Assembly (NCBI RefSeq): GCF_008806375.1
Contig: NZ_WAAT01000052.1
Span: forward strand, 1 to 64,000
Source of the DNA: Pseudotamlana haliotis
Lineage (GTDB): Bacteria; Bacteroidota; Bacteroidia; Flavobacteriales; Flavobacteriaceae
Direction of reading: 5' to 3'
DNA length: 64,000 bases
The notes below the pieces were generated by a model that saw only the letters and a program-made list of their open reading frames with translations, ran no database searches and was not told the DNA's origin. A program made the position numbers and the translations under genes. This document shows, one piece after another, positions 35,975 through 45,191 of this stretch (its first letter is position 1; each line of letters starts with the position of its first letter).

Positions 35975-36825
35975 TTGATGTTTTAGTTACAGGAGCTAAA
36001 GGCCAATTGGCAAGTTGTATAAGAGATTTAGAGGCGCAATATCGCCATTTAAATTTTATTTATGCCGATGCTTCAATGTTGGATATCTGTGATGTAAATC
36101 AAGTTTTATCCTTCTTCAAAGCTCAAAAATCAATTGATTATTGTATTAACTGTGCTGCATATACTGCGGTGGATAAAGCTGAAAATGAACAACAAAAGGC
36201 CTTTCAGATTAATGCAGAAGGTCCCAGAAATTTAGCAAGAGTATGTGTTGAGTTTAAGGCGACGTTATTGCATGTTTCAACCGATTTTGTGTTCGATGGA
36301 GAAAGCGATAAACCTTATGTTGAGCATGATATACCCAACCCAATTAGTGTTTATGGGGCGTCTAAGCTTAAAGGTGAGGAAGCAATTAAAGAAGTTTTAA
36401 AAAGGTATTTTATTTTTAGGACGTCATGGTTGTATTCCGAACATGGGAATAATTTTATGAAAACCATGTTACGTCTGGCCGAAACCCGCGATACGTTAGG
36501 TGTAGTTAGTGATCAAATAGGTGCCCCAACTTATGCGAAGGATTTAGCTAAAGTCTTATTGGATGTTATCGATGCAAATAATAATAACTATGGTTTGTAT
36601 CATTATAGCAATGGAGGTATTACGAGTTGGTACGATTTTGCCAAAGAGATATTTAAGCTTTCAAATACAAACATAACTGTTAATCCTATCACTACATTAG
36701 AATACCCTACCCCTGCTAGACGTCCAAAATACAGTGTTTTAGATAAGTCGAAAGTAAAACAAATTTTGAGTTGCGAAATTCAAGAATGGGAAATGAGTCT
36801 CAAGGTCGCTTTGACAAGATTATAG
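35971..36825 (+). CDS. rfbD: dTDP-4-dehydrorhamnose reductase
   Basis: 284 residues, short-chain dehydrogenase fold. N-terminal DVLVTGAKGQLASCI for NAD(P)H; INCAAYTAVDKAE; STDFVFDGESDKPY; YGASKLKGEEAI with YxxxK; FRTSWLYSEHG. Final step to dTDP-L-rhamnose. The last gene of the rhamnose set; gmd follows after a 109-base gap containing its own promoter box. Confidence 0.95.
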   Translation: MIDVLVTGAKGQLASCIRDLEAQYRHLNFIYADASMLDICDVNQVLSFFKAQKSIDYCINCAAYTAVDKAENEQQKAFQINAEGPRNLARVCVEFKATLLHVSTDFVFDGESDKPYVEHDIPNPISVYGASKLKGEEAIKEVLKRYFIFRTSWLYSEHGNNFMKTMLRLAETRDTLGVVSDQIGAPTYAKDLAKVLLDVIDANNNNYGLYHYSNGGITSWYDFAKEIFKLSNTNITVNPITTLEYPTPARRPKYSVLDKSKVKQILSCEIQEWEMSLKVALTRL

Positions 36826-36890
36826 CAAAAAAAAACACCTGCCACTTCATTATTTAGGATGAATCTTCGTGAAGAGCAAAACAAATATCT

Positions 36891-36898
36891 TACTTTTG
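36891..36898 (+). promoter_or_regulatory. -7 promoter element before gmd
   Basis: TACTTTTG (TAnnTTTG) in the 109-base gap between rfbD and gmd, 36 bases before the gmd ATG. Suggests that the part from gmd onwards can be transcribed on its own. Confidence 0.55.
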
Positions 36899-36934
36899 CC
36901 ATTCATGTTAAATTTAAGGTTTAAAAAAATATAA

Positions 36935-38053
36935 ATGCAGAAAAAAGTTGCTTTAATAACAGGTGTTACAGGACAAGATGGTGCTTATTTAAGTGAATTT
37001 TTACTTAAAAAAGGGTATGAAGTTCATGGTGTAAAAAGACGATCGTCTTTATTTAATACAGATCGTATAGATCATTTGTATCAAGATCCACACGTTGAAA
37101 ATCAAAATTTCTTTTTGCATTATGGCGATTTAACCGATAGTACTAACCTAACGCGATTAATACAAGAGGTTCAGCCTGATGAGATTTATAACCTTGCCGC
37201 GATGAGTCACGTACATGTATCTTTTGAAATGCCAGAATATACAGCTAATGCCGACGGTATTGGGACACTTAGACTTTTAGAGGCTATTAGACTTCTAGGT
37301 CTTGAAAAGAAAACTAGAATATACCAAGCATCTACATCAGAGTTGTACGGTAAAGTTCAAGAAGTACCTCAAACAGAAACGACACCTTTCTATCCAAGAA
37401 GTCCGTACGCTGTTGCAAAAATGTACGCCTATTGGATTACAGTTAACTACAGAGAAGCCTACGGTATGTATGCTTGTAATGGTATTTTGTTTAATCATGA
37501 GTCGCCTATTCGAGGCGAAACTTTTGTGACTAGAAAGATTACTCGAGCAACTTCTAAAATCGCATTAGGCTTACAGGATAAATTTTATTTAGGGAATTTA
37601 GATGCCCAACGAGACTGGGGACATGCCAAGGATTATGTACGTATGATGTGGATGATTTTGCAAGCCGATGAAGCTGAAGATTGGGTAATTGCCACAAATA
37701 AAACGACCACTGTTCGTGATTTTGTTAGCATGTGTTTTGCGCATGTAGGTGTTGAACTGGAATTTAAAGGTGAAGATGAAGAGGAAAAAGGTTTTGTGAA
37801 AAAATGTAATAACCCGAACTATCAGTTAGAAATAGGGAAAGAAGTGGTTTCTGTAGACCCTAAATATTTTAGACCAACCGAAGTAGAGTTGTTAATAGGT
37901 GATGCTACTAAAGCTAAAGAAAAATTAGGATGGGTTCCTAAGTATGATTTAAAAGGCTTAGTAGAAGACATGATGCAAAGTGATATTAAACTCATGGAGA
38001 AAGAGCAGTACCTAAAAGATGGTGGTTATAAAACAATGAATTATTTTGAGTAA
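36935..38053 (+). CDS. gmd: GDP-mannose 4,6-dehydratase
   Basis: 372 residues. Converts GDP-D-mannose to GDP-4-dehydro-6-deoxymannose, first step of GDP-L-fucose synthesis. NADP-binding [48 protein letters not shown]; YxxxK in [34 protein letters not shown]. All typical of Gmd. Its partner fcl follows after 6 bases. Confidence 0.97.
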   Translation: MQKKVALITGVTGQDGAYLSEFLLKKGYEVHGVKRRSSLFNTDRIDHLYQDPHVENQNFFLHYGDLTDSTNLTRLIQEVQPDEIYNLAAMSHVHVSFEMPEYTANADGIGTLRLLEAIRLLGLEKKTRIYQASTSELYGKVQEVPQTETTPFYPRSPYAVAKMYAYWITVNYREAYGMYACNGILFNHESPIRGETFVTRKITRATSKIALGLQDKFYLGNLDAQRDWGHAKDYVRMMWMILQADEAEDWVIATNKTTTVRDFVSMCFAHVGVELEFKGEDEEEKGFVKKCNNPNYQLEIGKEVVSVDPKYFRPTEVELLIGDATKAKEKLGWVPKYDLKGLVEDMMQSDIKLMEKEQYLKDGGYKTMNYFE

Positions 38054-38059
38054 ATTTTT

Positions 38060-39112
38060 ATGAATAAAAACTCTAAAATTTATGTTGCTGGTCACAGAGG
38101 TCTCGTAGGAAGTGCCATTTTAGCAAACCTTGAAAGTAAGGGGTATCAAAATATTATTATAAGAACCCATAGCCAATTAGATTTAACAAACCAGGAGGCC
38201 GTTGCTCATTTTTTTCAAGAGCAAAAGCCTGACTATGTGTTTTTAGCAGCCGCAAAAGTTGGTGGTATTGTGGCAAATAATACCTATAGAGCCGATTTTA
38301 TATATGAAAATATGATGATTCAAAATAATGTGATTCATCAAAGTTATATTCATCAGGTTAAAAAATTATTATTCTTAGGAAGCACTTGTATCTATCCTAA
38401 AAACGCACCTCAACCCATGAAGGAAGACTGTTTGTTAACGGGGCCCTTAGAATATACAAACGAGCCTTATGCTATAGCGAAAATAGCAGGCATAAAAATG
38501 TGTGAGAGTTATAACCTGCAGTATAATACAAATTTTATTTCAGTGATGCCTACAAATCTATATGGGCCTAATGATAATTTCGATTTAGAAAAATCACATG
38601 TTTTACCCGCTTTAATAAGAAAAATTCATTTAGCTAAGTTATTGTCGGAGAATAAGCATGATGAGGTTGTTAAAGATTTAAAAGTTAATACTATTGAAGA
38701 AGCAGAAGCCTATTTAAAAGGTTTTGGAGTTTCTGGAAATAGCGTTGAAATTTGGGGTTCTGGAAAACCAAAACGCGAATTTTTATGGAGTGAGGATATG
38801 GCTGATGCTTGTGTGTTTATTATGGAAAACAGAGATTTTTCAGACACCTACCAATCTGATGAAAAGGAGGTTAGAAACACGCATATTAACATTGGAACAG
38901 GTGAAGATGTTTCAATAAAGGAATTGGCAGAAACTATAAAAGAAACCGTTGGTTTTAAAGGTAATTTGGTATTTAATACCGATAAGCCTGACGGGACCAT
39001 GCGTAAGTTGACAGATGTTTCTAAATTGAATGATTTAGGATGGAAGCGCGGTGTTGAGTTGCAAGAAGGTGTTTCAAGAGTTTATAAATGGTATCAGGAG
39101 GGGCAAGAATAA
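38060..39112 (+). CDS. fcl: GDP-L-fucose synthase
   Basis: 350 residues. Epimerises and reduces the Gmd product to GDP-L-fucose. Motifs: [75 protein letters not shown], and [15 protein letters not shown]. About 30 residues longer than the E. coli enzyme because of an insert near 200-225, as is common in Bacteroidota. Confidence 0.96.
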   Translation: MNKNSKIYVAGHRGLVGSAILANLESKGYQNIIIRTHSQLDLTNQEAVAHFFQEQKPDYVFLAAAKVGGIVANNTYRADFIYENMMIQNNVIHQSYIHQVKKLLFLGSTCIYPKNAPQPMKEDCLLTGPLEYTNEPYAIAKIAGIKMCESYNLQYNTNFISVMPTNLYGPNDNFDLEKSHVLPALIRKIHLAKLLSENKHDEVVKDLKVNTIEEAEAYLKGFGVSGNSVEIWGSGKPKREFLWSEDMADACVFIMENRDFSDTYQSDEKEVRNTHINIGTGEDVSIKELAETIKETVGFKGNLVFNTDKPDGTMRKLTDVSKLNDLGWKRGVELQEGVSRVYKWYQEGQE

Positions 39113-39134
39113 TATTAATTAATATTTGATAGCA

Positions 39135-39785
39135 ATGTACAAATTAATAGTGTTTTTCATCTTTTTGCTCACTTTTTCTTGTAAACAAAGTACAAGTAGT
39201 ACGGAGGATGTTAATATTAAAACCGCACGCGTATCTACGGTAAAAAATGAAAATGTAATCCATAGTTTTGATAGTGAAGACTTGGTTACATGGTCAAGAG
39301 TAAGAGTAGATATCGAACCTAGTTCATTCTATTATTCAGGTTTAAGAGCTTATTCTATTTCTAGAGGAACAGCCTTAGAACCTTCTTATTTAGAAACAAC
39401 CTCAGTCCAGGTGAAGCCAGGAAAAACCTACAAGGTAAGCTTGGTTGTTAAAAAAAGTGATGAATGCCCATTTTTAGGGTTAAGAATTGTAGGGAAGTAT
39501 CCCGATAGAGTTGATGCTATTTATAATCTAGATAATGGCACTGTTTTAGGAGTTAAAGTTGCTAAGGATTTTCAAAACCCAAAAGCAGATATTGAAAAGC
39601 TAAAAGACGATTGGTTTAAATGTAGTTTAACTGCACAGCTGCCATCAAGTGATATAAAATTAATTATGGGTGCTACTACCAAGGATAAAGATGTTTCTAG
39701 GTGGGAAGGAAAAACCAACAAATTAGTAAAAACTTATATTGTGCCATCGAGTATAATTATAGAAGAAGTCTTTTCACAACATTAA
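39135..39785 (+). CDS. Lipoprotein with a carbohydrate-binding-like beta-sandwich, inside the sugar locus
   Basis: 216 residues from ATG 39135 (MYKLIVFFIFLLTFSCKQS, lipobox Cys17); a TTG at 39126 is less likely. The mature part is one beta-rich domain: HSFDSEDLVTWSRVRVDIEP, then a SYLETTSVQVKPGKTYKVSL stretch, then DDWFKCSLTAQLPSSDIKLI. The strand order and the PGKTYKVSL motif resemble CBM4/9-type carbohydrate-binding folds, but I do not recognise a named family. Its place between fcl and the aldolase suggests an envelope role tied to this polysaccharide, such as binding or export. Function unproven. Confidence 0.65.
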   Translation: MYKLIVFFIFLLTFSCKQSTSSTEDVNIKTARVSTVKNENVIHSFDSEDLVTWSRVRVDIEPSSFYYSGLRAYSISRGTALEPSYLETTSVQVKPGKTYKVSLVVKKSDECPFLGLRIVGKYPDRVDAIYNLDNGTVLGVKVAKDFQNPKADIEKLKDDWFKCSLTAQLPSSDIKLIMGATTKDKDVSRWEGKTNKLVKTYIVPSSIIIEEVFSQH

Positions 39786-39828
39786 TAATAAAAGAGTTTT
39801 TTAGAACTTATTTTGAATTATTTTAAAA

Positions 39829-41379
39829 ATGATTAATAACACAAAAATATTAGATTGCACACTTCGAGATGGAGGTTATTATACTAATTGGGACTTCGAT
39901 AATAAATTGGTCTTAAATTACTGTAAATTGATGGAAAGTTTACCCATTGATTATGTCGAAATTGGTTATCGTAGTATTTCGTTAAAAGGATATTTAGGAG
40001 AGTATTTTTACTTACCGGTATATCTCCTAAAACGTTTAAAGTTATTAATGCCTTCCAAAAAACTCACCATTATACTTAACGAGAAGGATATACGACCAGA
40101 GCACTTAGATGAGGTTTTAGCTCCTTGTAAACCATACGTTACTTTAGTAAGGATTGCCATTGACCCTAAAAACTTTGAAAGAGCAATTGCTTTGGCCGTT
40201 GCGGTGAAAAGTATGGGTTTTGAAGTTGGTTTTAATGTTATGTATATGTCGAAATGGAAGGAAGATCCTTCGTTTTTAGACTTGTTAGAAGGTATAGATG
40301 AGACTGTAGATTATTTTTATATGGTCGATTCTTTTGGTGGTGTAAACCCGAGTGAAGTACAGGAAATTATTAGCCTTGTTAAGTCAAAAACGAATATCCC
40401 ATTAGGGTTTCATGGACATAACAATTTAGAAATGGCCCTTATAAACACCTTAACTGCTGTAGAGCAAGGTTGTAGTATCATTGATGGTACCATAACAGGA
40501 ATGGGGCGAGGAGCCGGTAATTTGCGTACAGAATTGTTTTTAATCTATTCAAGTAGTAGGGGAAATATAGACATTAATTATACAGAATTAGGTAACGTTG
40601 TTTCAGGATTTGAAGCGCTTAAAAGTAATTATAATTGGGGTACAAATCTTCCGTATATGTTTTCTGGGGCAAATTCATTGCCTCAAAAACAAGTTATGGA
40701 ATGGGTTGGGCTAAACAGGTACCCGATTAGTAGTATTTTAAATGCCTTAAAAAATCAAAAGGACGATGTTAGTGATAATATCAAGCTTCCTGTTTTAGAA
40801 AAATCCAGCACTTTTAAAAAAGCTGTAATTTTAGGAGGTGGTAATTATGCAAAAGAGCATGAAGATGCCATTAAAATTCTAATTGAAAAGGATGAAAATA
40901 TTTGCTTAATTCATGCAGGAACTAGAAATGTTTCTAGTTATTTAGATAGTAAAAGCAAACAATTTTATACGCTTATTGGTTTTGAAAGTGAAAAATTACT
41001 CAATCAAATAGGTGATTTTTCTAAAATTAAGCATAAGTGTATTTATCCGCCGTATCCAAGAAAAATGGGTACAATAATACCAGAGGAAATTAAAGATGAT
41101 TCTTTGGAAGTTGAAGAAATAGAATTCACAAATCTAACCTCAGAATCACCATTGTGTATTGCTGTTCAAGCCGCTATAGATTTAGGTGTTTCTTCCATTT
41201 TATTAGCAGGATTTGATGGCTATGAGACGACCTTAAATCAGCATCAATTTACCTTATCTCAAGAAAATCAACAAATCATTGATGACCTACTTGAGGTAGA
41301 TAATGTTGAATTGGTTTCTATTACGCCAACTAAATATAAAAACATAATTACCAAATCAATATATAGCCTAATAGAATGA
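39829..41379 (+). CDS. HMGL-type (DRE-TIM) aldolase fused to an unidentified C-terminal domain
   Basis: 516 residues. Residues 1-260 form a DRE-TIM barrel: ILDCTLRDGGYYTNW with Asp9, Arg13 and Asp14, metal ligands His195 and His197 in GFHGHNN, and GTITGMGRGAGN (220-231). These match 4-hydroxy-2-oxovalerate aldolase and HMG-CoA lyase relatives, which make or break C-C bonds next to a keto acid using a divalent metal. Residues from about 325 form a second, Rossmann-like domain (AVILGGGNYAKEHEDAI, LCIAVQAAIDLGVSSILLAG) of unknown function, faintly like DUF115/MptE-type proteins. The stop overlaps the next gene by 4 bases. A role in making a keto-acid sugar for the polymer is inferred from context. 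Confidence 0.75.
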   Translation: MINNTKILDCTLRDGGYYTNWDFDNKLVLNYCKLMESLPIDYVEIGYRSISLKGYLGEYFYLPVYLLKRLKLLMPSKKLTIILNEKDIRPEHLDEVLAPCKPYVTLVRIAIDPKNFERAIALAVAVKSMGFEVGFNVMYMSKWKEDPSFLDLLEGIDETVDYFYMVDSFGGVNPSEVQEIISLVKSKTNIPLGFHGHNNLEMALINTLTAVEQGCSIIDGTITGMGRGAGNLRTELFLIYSSSRGNIDINYTELGNVVSGFEALKSNYNWGTNLPYMFSGANSLPQKQVMEWVGLNRYPISSILNALKNQKDDVSDNIKLPVLEKSSTFKKAVILGGGNYAKEHEDAIKILIEKDENICLIHAGTRNVSSYLDSKSKQFYTLIGFESEKLLNQIGDFSKIKHKCIYPPYPRKMGTIIPEEIKDDSLEVEEIEFTNLTSESPLCIAVQAAIDLGVSSILLAGFDGYETTLNQHQFTLSQENQQIIDDLLEVDNVELVSITPTKYKNIITKSIYSLIE

Positions 41380-42053
41380 TAACAGTTTTTTTACCTTGTA
41401 GAGCTGGAAGTGAGAGAGTTCCTAAAAAAAACACAAAACCCTTTGCAGGAGTTGAAGGTGGACTTTTAGTTATTAAACTAAAGGAATTATTAAAAGTAAA
41501 CCTAGTAAGTAAAATTGTGTTATCAACAAATGACCCTGTAGTTATTGATATAGCAGAAAGTCTTAAGTCCAATAATATTTTAATTGATAAAAGGCCTGAG
41601 GCATTAGCCTCATCTTCAACAAGTACTGATGATCTAATTAAATATGTTCCAGAAGTTATTAAAGAAGGTCATATTATGTGGACACATGTGACCTCACCTT
41701 TTCTAGACTCTAAAGTTTATACCGAAATTATAGAAGCCTACTTAAATGGTTTAGATAATGGGAACGATAGTTTAATGACCGTCAACAAAATTCAAACTTT
41801 TTTATGGAATGAAGAAGGTAGTTTGAATTATGATAGGAAAATTGAAAAATGGCCAAGAACCCAAACACTTCCTAAGTTGTATGAAGTGAATAGTGGCGTT
41901 TTTATAAACTCGTATGAAAACTATGTAAAATATCAAGATAGAATAGGTGAGGATCCTTATTTGTTTGAAACTGAGGGATACGCATCATTTGATATAGATT
42001 GGATTGAAGATTTTAACCTTGGTGAATTTATTTATAAATCATTAAATCATTAA
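41376..42053 (+). CDS. CMP-sugar (NeuA/KdsB-like) cytidylyltransferase
   Basis: 225 residues. The N-terminal nucleotide loop FLPCRAGSERVPKKNTKPFAG (Arg9 to Asn18) is the signature of CMP-acylneuraminate and CMP-KDO synthetases, followed by KIVLSTNDP, MWTHVTSPFLDSKVY and an acidic metal site near FDIDWIEDF. It should transfer CMP from CTP to a 2-keto acid sugar. No NeuB/KdsA-type synthase is nearby, so the sugar is not obviously sialic acid, legionaminate or KDO. It overlaps the aldolase stop by 4 bases. Confidence 0.85.
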   Translation: MITVFLPCRAGSERVPKKNTKPFAGVEGGLLVIKLKELLKVNLVSKIVLSTNDPVVIDIAESLKSNNILIDKRPEALASSSTSTDDLIKYVPEVIKEGHIMWTHVTSPFLDSKVYTEIIEAYLNGLDNGNDSLMTVNKIQTFLWNEEGSLNYDRKIEKWPRTQTLPKLYEVNSGVFINSYENYVKYQDRIGEDPYLFETEGYASFDIDWIEDFNLGEFIYKSLNH

Positions 42054-42066
42054 ATATTTAATTATT

Positions 42067-42684
42067 TTGAAAACTATATTTTGGGATTTTGATGGTGTGA
42101 TTCTTGATTCAATGGCGGTAAGAGATTTTGGTTTTGAGCAGATTTTTAAAGCTTATGAAAAATCAGAAGTAGATGCCTTATTGCATTTTCATCGAATAAA
42201 TGGAGGTTTATCGAGATATGTTAAAATACGCTATTTCTTTAATGAAATTTTAAATTCAGAAATTTCAGATGAAGAAGTGTTGAATTATGCATCTCGTTTT
42301 TCAGATATTATGAAAAAGGAGCTTATCAAAAAAGAGAATTTAATTACAGAAACTGTAAATTATATTAAGAGTAATTATGATAAGTATAACTTTCATATTG
42401 TATCGGGGTCAGATCAGGAGGAGTTGCGGTTTTTATGTAAAGAGCTAGGTGTTGCCCAGTATTTTTTAACAATAAATGGATCTCCAACGCATAAAAATAT
42501 TTTGGTAAGCCGAATACTTGAAACTTACAACTATTCTAAATCTAAGTGTTGTTTAATTGGTGATTCAATTAACGATCTAGACGCCGCTAACCATAATAAG
42601 ATTTCTTTTTTTGGGTTTAATAATCAGGAGCTCAATAAAAATGACTTAAGTTATATTGAAAATTTTAGTAAATTTTATTTTTAA
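42067..42684 (+). CDS. HAD-superfamily phosphatase
   Basis: 205 residues from TTG 42067. This start is needed: the next Met (codon 18) would remove the nucleophile motif FWDFDGVILD (Asp7, Asp9). Other HAD motifs: HIVSGSDQEEL with Ser/Gly, then CCLIGDSINDLDAANH with the metal-binding Asp pair. The helical cap between 15 and 85 marks a subfamily I phosphatase, of the beta-phosphoglucomutase/KdsC-like functional class. In this context it probably removes phosphate from a sugar intermediate before or after the aldolase step. Confidence 0.85.
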   Translation: MKTIFWDFDGVILDSMAVRDFGFEQIFKAYEKSEVDALLHFHRINGGLSRYVKIRYFFNEILNSEISDEEVLNYASRFSDIMKKELIKKENLITETVNYIKSNYDKYNFHIVSGSDQEELRFLCKELGVAQYFLTINGSPTHKNILVSRILETYNYSKSKCCLIGDSINDLDAANHNKISFFGFNNQELNKNDLSYIENFSKFYF

Positions 42685-42690
42685 AATCAT

Positions 42691-43914
42691 ATGAAGAAGA
42701 TCTTGTACTTAGATAATTGGAATATTGGTTATCGTAATTTTTTGAGATTAGATCAAAAATTTAAAGAAAGAGGTTATGAGACGCTACTAGTACATACAAC
42801 TTCATGGATGGATTTGGAGTATGAATCTGAAAGTGAATGTGAAGGCATGAAACTTAGAGATATTTCATACTATAAAACCAATAGGATTAAAAAAATAATT
42901 AAGCAAGAAAAGCCGTCGGCCATATTGATTTTAAATTTGTCATTTATATTAGATAGGGCGATAGTAAAAATATGTAAAGACTTAAATATTAACCTATATT
43001 ATCTAGCTCACGGAAAACTTATAACTGTCGAAGGCCAGGCTGTTTTCAAGGATAATATGAAAAAGTTTGGAGAAAGTAAACTAAGCTCCAAAATTAAAAG
43101 AAAGAACCTCTTGTCGTTATATAACTATTTTATAGAAATGAAAAGCATTCCTAAGTTTTTTCAGTTTTTTTATAAGGCAGCACAGAATTATACTCAATTT
43201 ACGGCTTTTCCAAAATATAGTGAGGAATTGAAGGTTAATAAATCAATGGTTTATTACCCTATAGATTATAGTGTTATGGTCGATGAGTTTGGTTTTCCAG
43301 AAGATAATGTTATAGTTGTTGGAAACCCAGAATTAGATTTCTTTTATGATACTAAAATTGTTGACAAAGAAGAATATTGTTTAAACGAACTTAAAATTAA
43401 AAGTCCAAACTACGTCGCATATATTGACGACGGGTTGTCCTCTATAAGAAATTGGGATAATAACCGTTGGTTGGATTTTTTAAAAGATGTTAATGACGTT
43501 TTAAAAAAACATAATTTAGAATTAGTCATTAAACTTCATCCACGGAGGGATTTAAGTGGTTGTGAATCTTTTCTAGACCGAGAGGGAATAAAGTATTATA
43601 ACGATATAGACTTTAAAAATTTCGTTCATCATTCTTTGTTCGTATTTAGTCATTTTTCTTCAGTAATCGTATACGGGTTATTGTTGAATAAAAGTATAAA
43701 ATCTCCTCGTTGGGGTGACTCTGTTGGGATTGAAGAAAATTTTCCACATGATGTTGTTAATTACTATTACAGTAAAGAAGACTTTATTAAAGATCTGTTT
43801 AATGTAAATGTTGATGAAGAGGCGATTAAAAAATATTTAGTATCAGAAATAGGAACAAGTTTTGATGGAAATTGTAGAGATCGTATTGTAAATCAGGTCT
43901 TAGAAGGTTTATAA
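42691..43914 (+). CDS. Probable GT-B-like polysaccharide transferase
   Basis: 407 residues, soluble or peripheral. I cannot name the family. It has GT-B-style features: ILYLDNWNIGYRNFLRL at the N-terminus, YYLAHGK near 105-111, VIVVGNPELDFFYD starting the second half, LELVIKLHPRRDLSG, and FVFSHFSSVIVYGLLLNKSI. The pattern VGNPxxD...KxHPR...SHFSSVxxxGLxxxK resembles CDP-glycerol glycerophosphotransferase- and polysialyltransferase-like capsule enzymes. It sits 6 bases after the HAD gene and just before the flippase, so it may transfer the CMP-activated sugar made by the preceding three enzymes. Confidence 0.6.
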   Translation: MKKILYLDNWNIGYRNFLRLDQKFKERGYETLLVHTTSWMDLEYESESECEGMKLRDISYYKTNRIKKIIKQEKPSAILILNLSFILDRAIVKICKDLNINLYYLAHGKLITVEGQAVFKDNMKKFGESKLSSKIKRKNLLSLYNYFIEMKSIPKFFQFFYKAAQNYTQFTAFPKYSEELKVNKSMVYYPIDYSVMVDEFGFPEDNVIVVGNPELDFFYDTKIVDKEEYCLNELKIKSPNYVAYIDDGLSSIRNWDNNRWLDFLKDVNDVLKKHNLELVIKLHPRRDLSGCESFLDREGIKYYNDIDFKNFVHHSLFVFSHFSSVIVYGLLLNKSIKSPRWGDSVGIEENFPHDVVNYYYSKEDFIKDLFNVNVDEEAIKKYLVSEIGTSFDGNCRDRIVNQVLEGL

Positions 43915-43915
43915 C

Positions 43916-45148
43916 ATGGCGAAAAACATAGGTTTTTTTTTAAATTCCATTAAGTATATCGTTGTTTCGGGTGCGTCTAAAGGTTTTAATTATATATTAT
44001 TACTTTATCTAGCCGTTGGAGCTTTTACCGAGCAGTATGTTATTATACTCTTATTATTGTCATTGGAACAAATACTAAGTTTATTATTACCATTAAACAA
44101 TCCCAATATTATCTATTCAAAAAGTATTTCCCAATACGAGGTAATAACTAATAAACTCATATCAAATTCGCTTATTGTTATTTTATTATACCTCCTGCTA
44201 TTTGTTGTTTTTAGAGAGTTTATTTATGAATACTTTGAAGTAAATAACTTGTTAGTTTATTTAAGTATTGTAGTAAACATTCTTATAAATTCTTATTTAG
44301 TTTATCTCACAAATTATTACAAATTAATAGAAAAGCATCAAACAGCCTTATTAATTCAAGCCTTGTTATTAATTTCATTTGTATCAATTTTAGTATCGGT
44401 ATTAATTTTTGATAATAAAATAAGCTCTTTTTTTGTGGGTAAAGCCTTTGGTTTAACTATTGTTTTAGTGATTATTACCTTTTTAAAACTAAACCTTTCT
44501 AAGTTTAGTTTTACTTTGTTAAACACTTCGGAGCTTAAGAAAATAATTAATCTATTGTTGGTTAGTGTTTTAGGTTGGGTTTCTGGATTAGGCTTTATGA
44601 ATGTAGCTAAAATTTATGCATCAGACGAAGAGTTGCTAAAAGTAGGCTATATTTTGAATATTTGTAATGTGTTTTTATTAATAAGTATAGGTGTAAATTC
44701 TGTTTATAATCCGCTTATAAAAAAGTATTTAAATGTAAATAATATTAAGGCATTAAGGATAAAACGAAACACGCTCTTAATTTATGTTTTAATAGCGGCA
44801 ATCAGTTATTTGGGCTACTTACTGCTTATGAACTTTGATTTTAGTGGCGAGATTGAAACCATGGTTTCTGTAATTCCTTATGCTATATTAATATTTCTTT
44901 TTGGTGCCTTTCAGTCAGTTGTGCATCCATTTTATTTAATTACCGACCGATTTAAAGATTTTTCATATTTAAATATTTTATCTTATTTATTTTGGATTGG
45001 ACTCATGTTAATTTGTACTTACTATGGTTATGATAATTATATTTGGTTTTTAGTTATCATTTATATGATAAAATCGGGTTTTGCCTATTTTTATGCTCAA
45101 AAAATGTTTACAGGTAAAATGTGTTCCTTAAAAGAGGCTGAGCAGTGA
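43916..45148 (+). CDS. Wzx-like oligosaccharide flippase
   Basis: 410 residues, almost wholly hydrophobic, with about 11-12 transmembrane helices (LLYLAVGAFTEQYVIILLLL, LIVILLYLLLFVVF and LLVSVLGWVSGLGFMNVAKI among them). Length and the absence of other domains fit the MOP-superfamily flippases that move undecaprenyl-linked repeat units to the periplasmic face. It starts 1 base after the transferase stop. The AT-rich composition is typical of variable O-antigen genes. The family call rests on topology and position. Confidence 0.78.
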   Translation: MAKNIGFFLNSIKYIVVSGASKGFNYILLLYLAVGAFTEQYVIILLLLSLEQILSLLLPLNNPNIIYSKSISQYEVITNKLISNSLIVILLYLLLFVVFREFIYEYFEVNNLLVYLSIVVNILINSYLVYLTNYYKLIEKHQTALLIQALLLISFVSILVSVLIFDNKISSFFVGKAFGLTIVLVIITFLKLNLSKFSFTLLNTSELKKIINLLLVSVLGWVSGLGFMNVAKIYASDEELLKVGYILNICNVFLLISIGVNSVYNPLIKKYLNVNNIKALRIKRNTLLIYVLIAAISYLGYLLLMNFDFSGEIETMVSVIPYAILIFLFGAFQSVVHPFYLITDRFKDFSYLNILSYLFWIGLMLICTYYGYDNYIWFLVIIYMIKSGFAYFYAQKMFTGKMCSLKEAEQ

Positions 45149-45191
45149 TAACTAATAGTGCCAACAGTTTTTTTACACTTAAAGACTTAAT

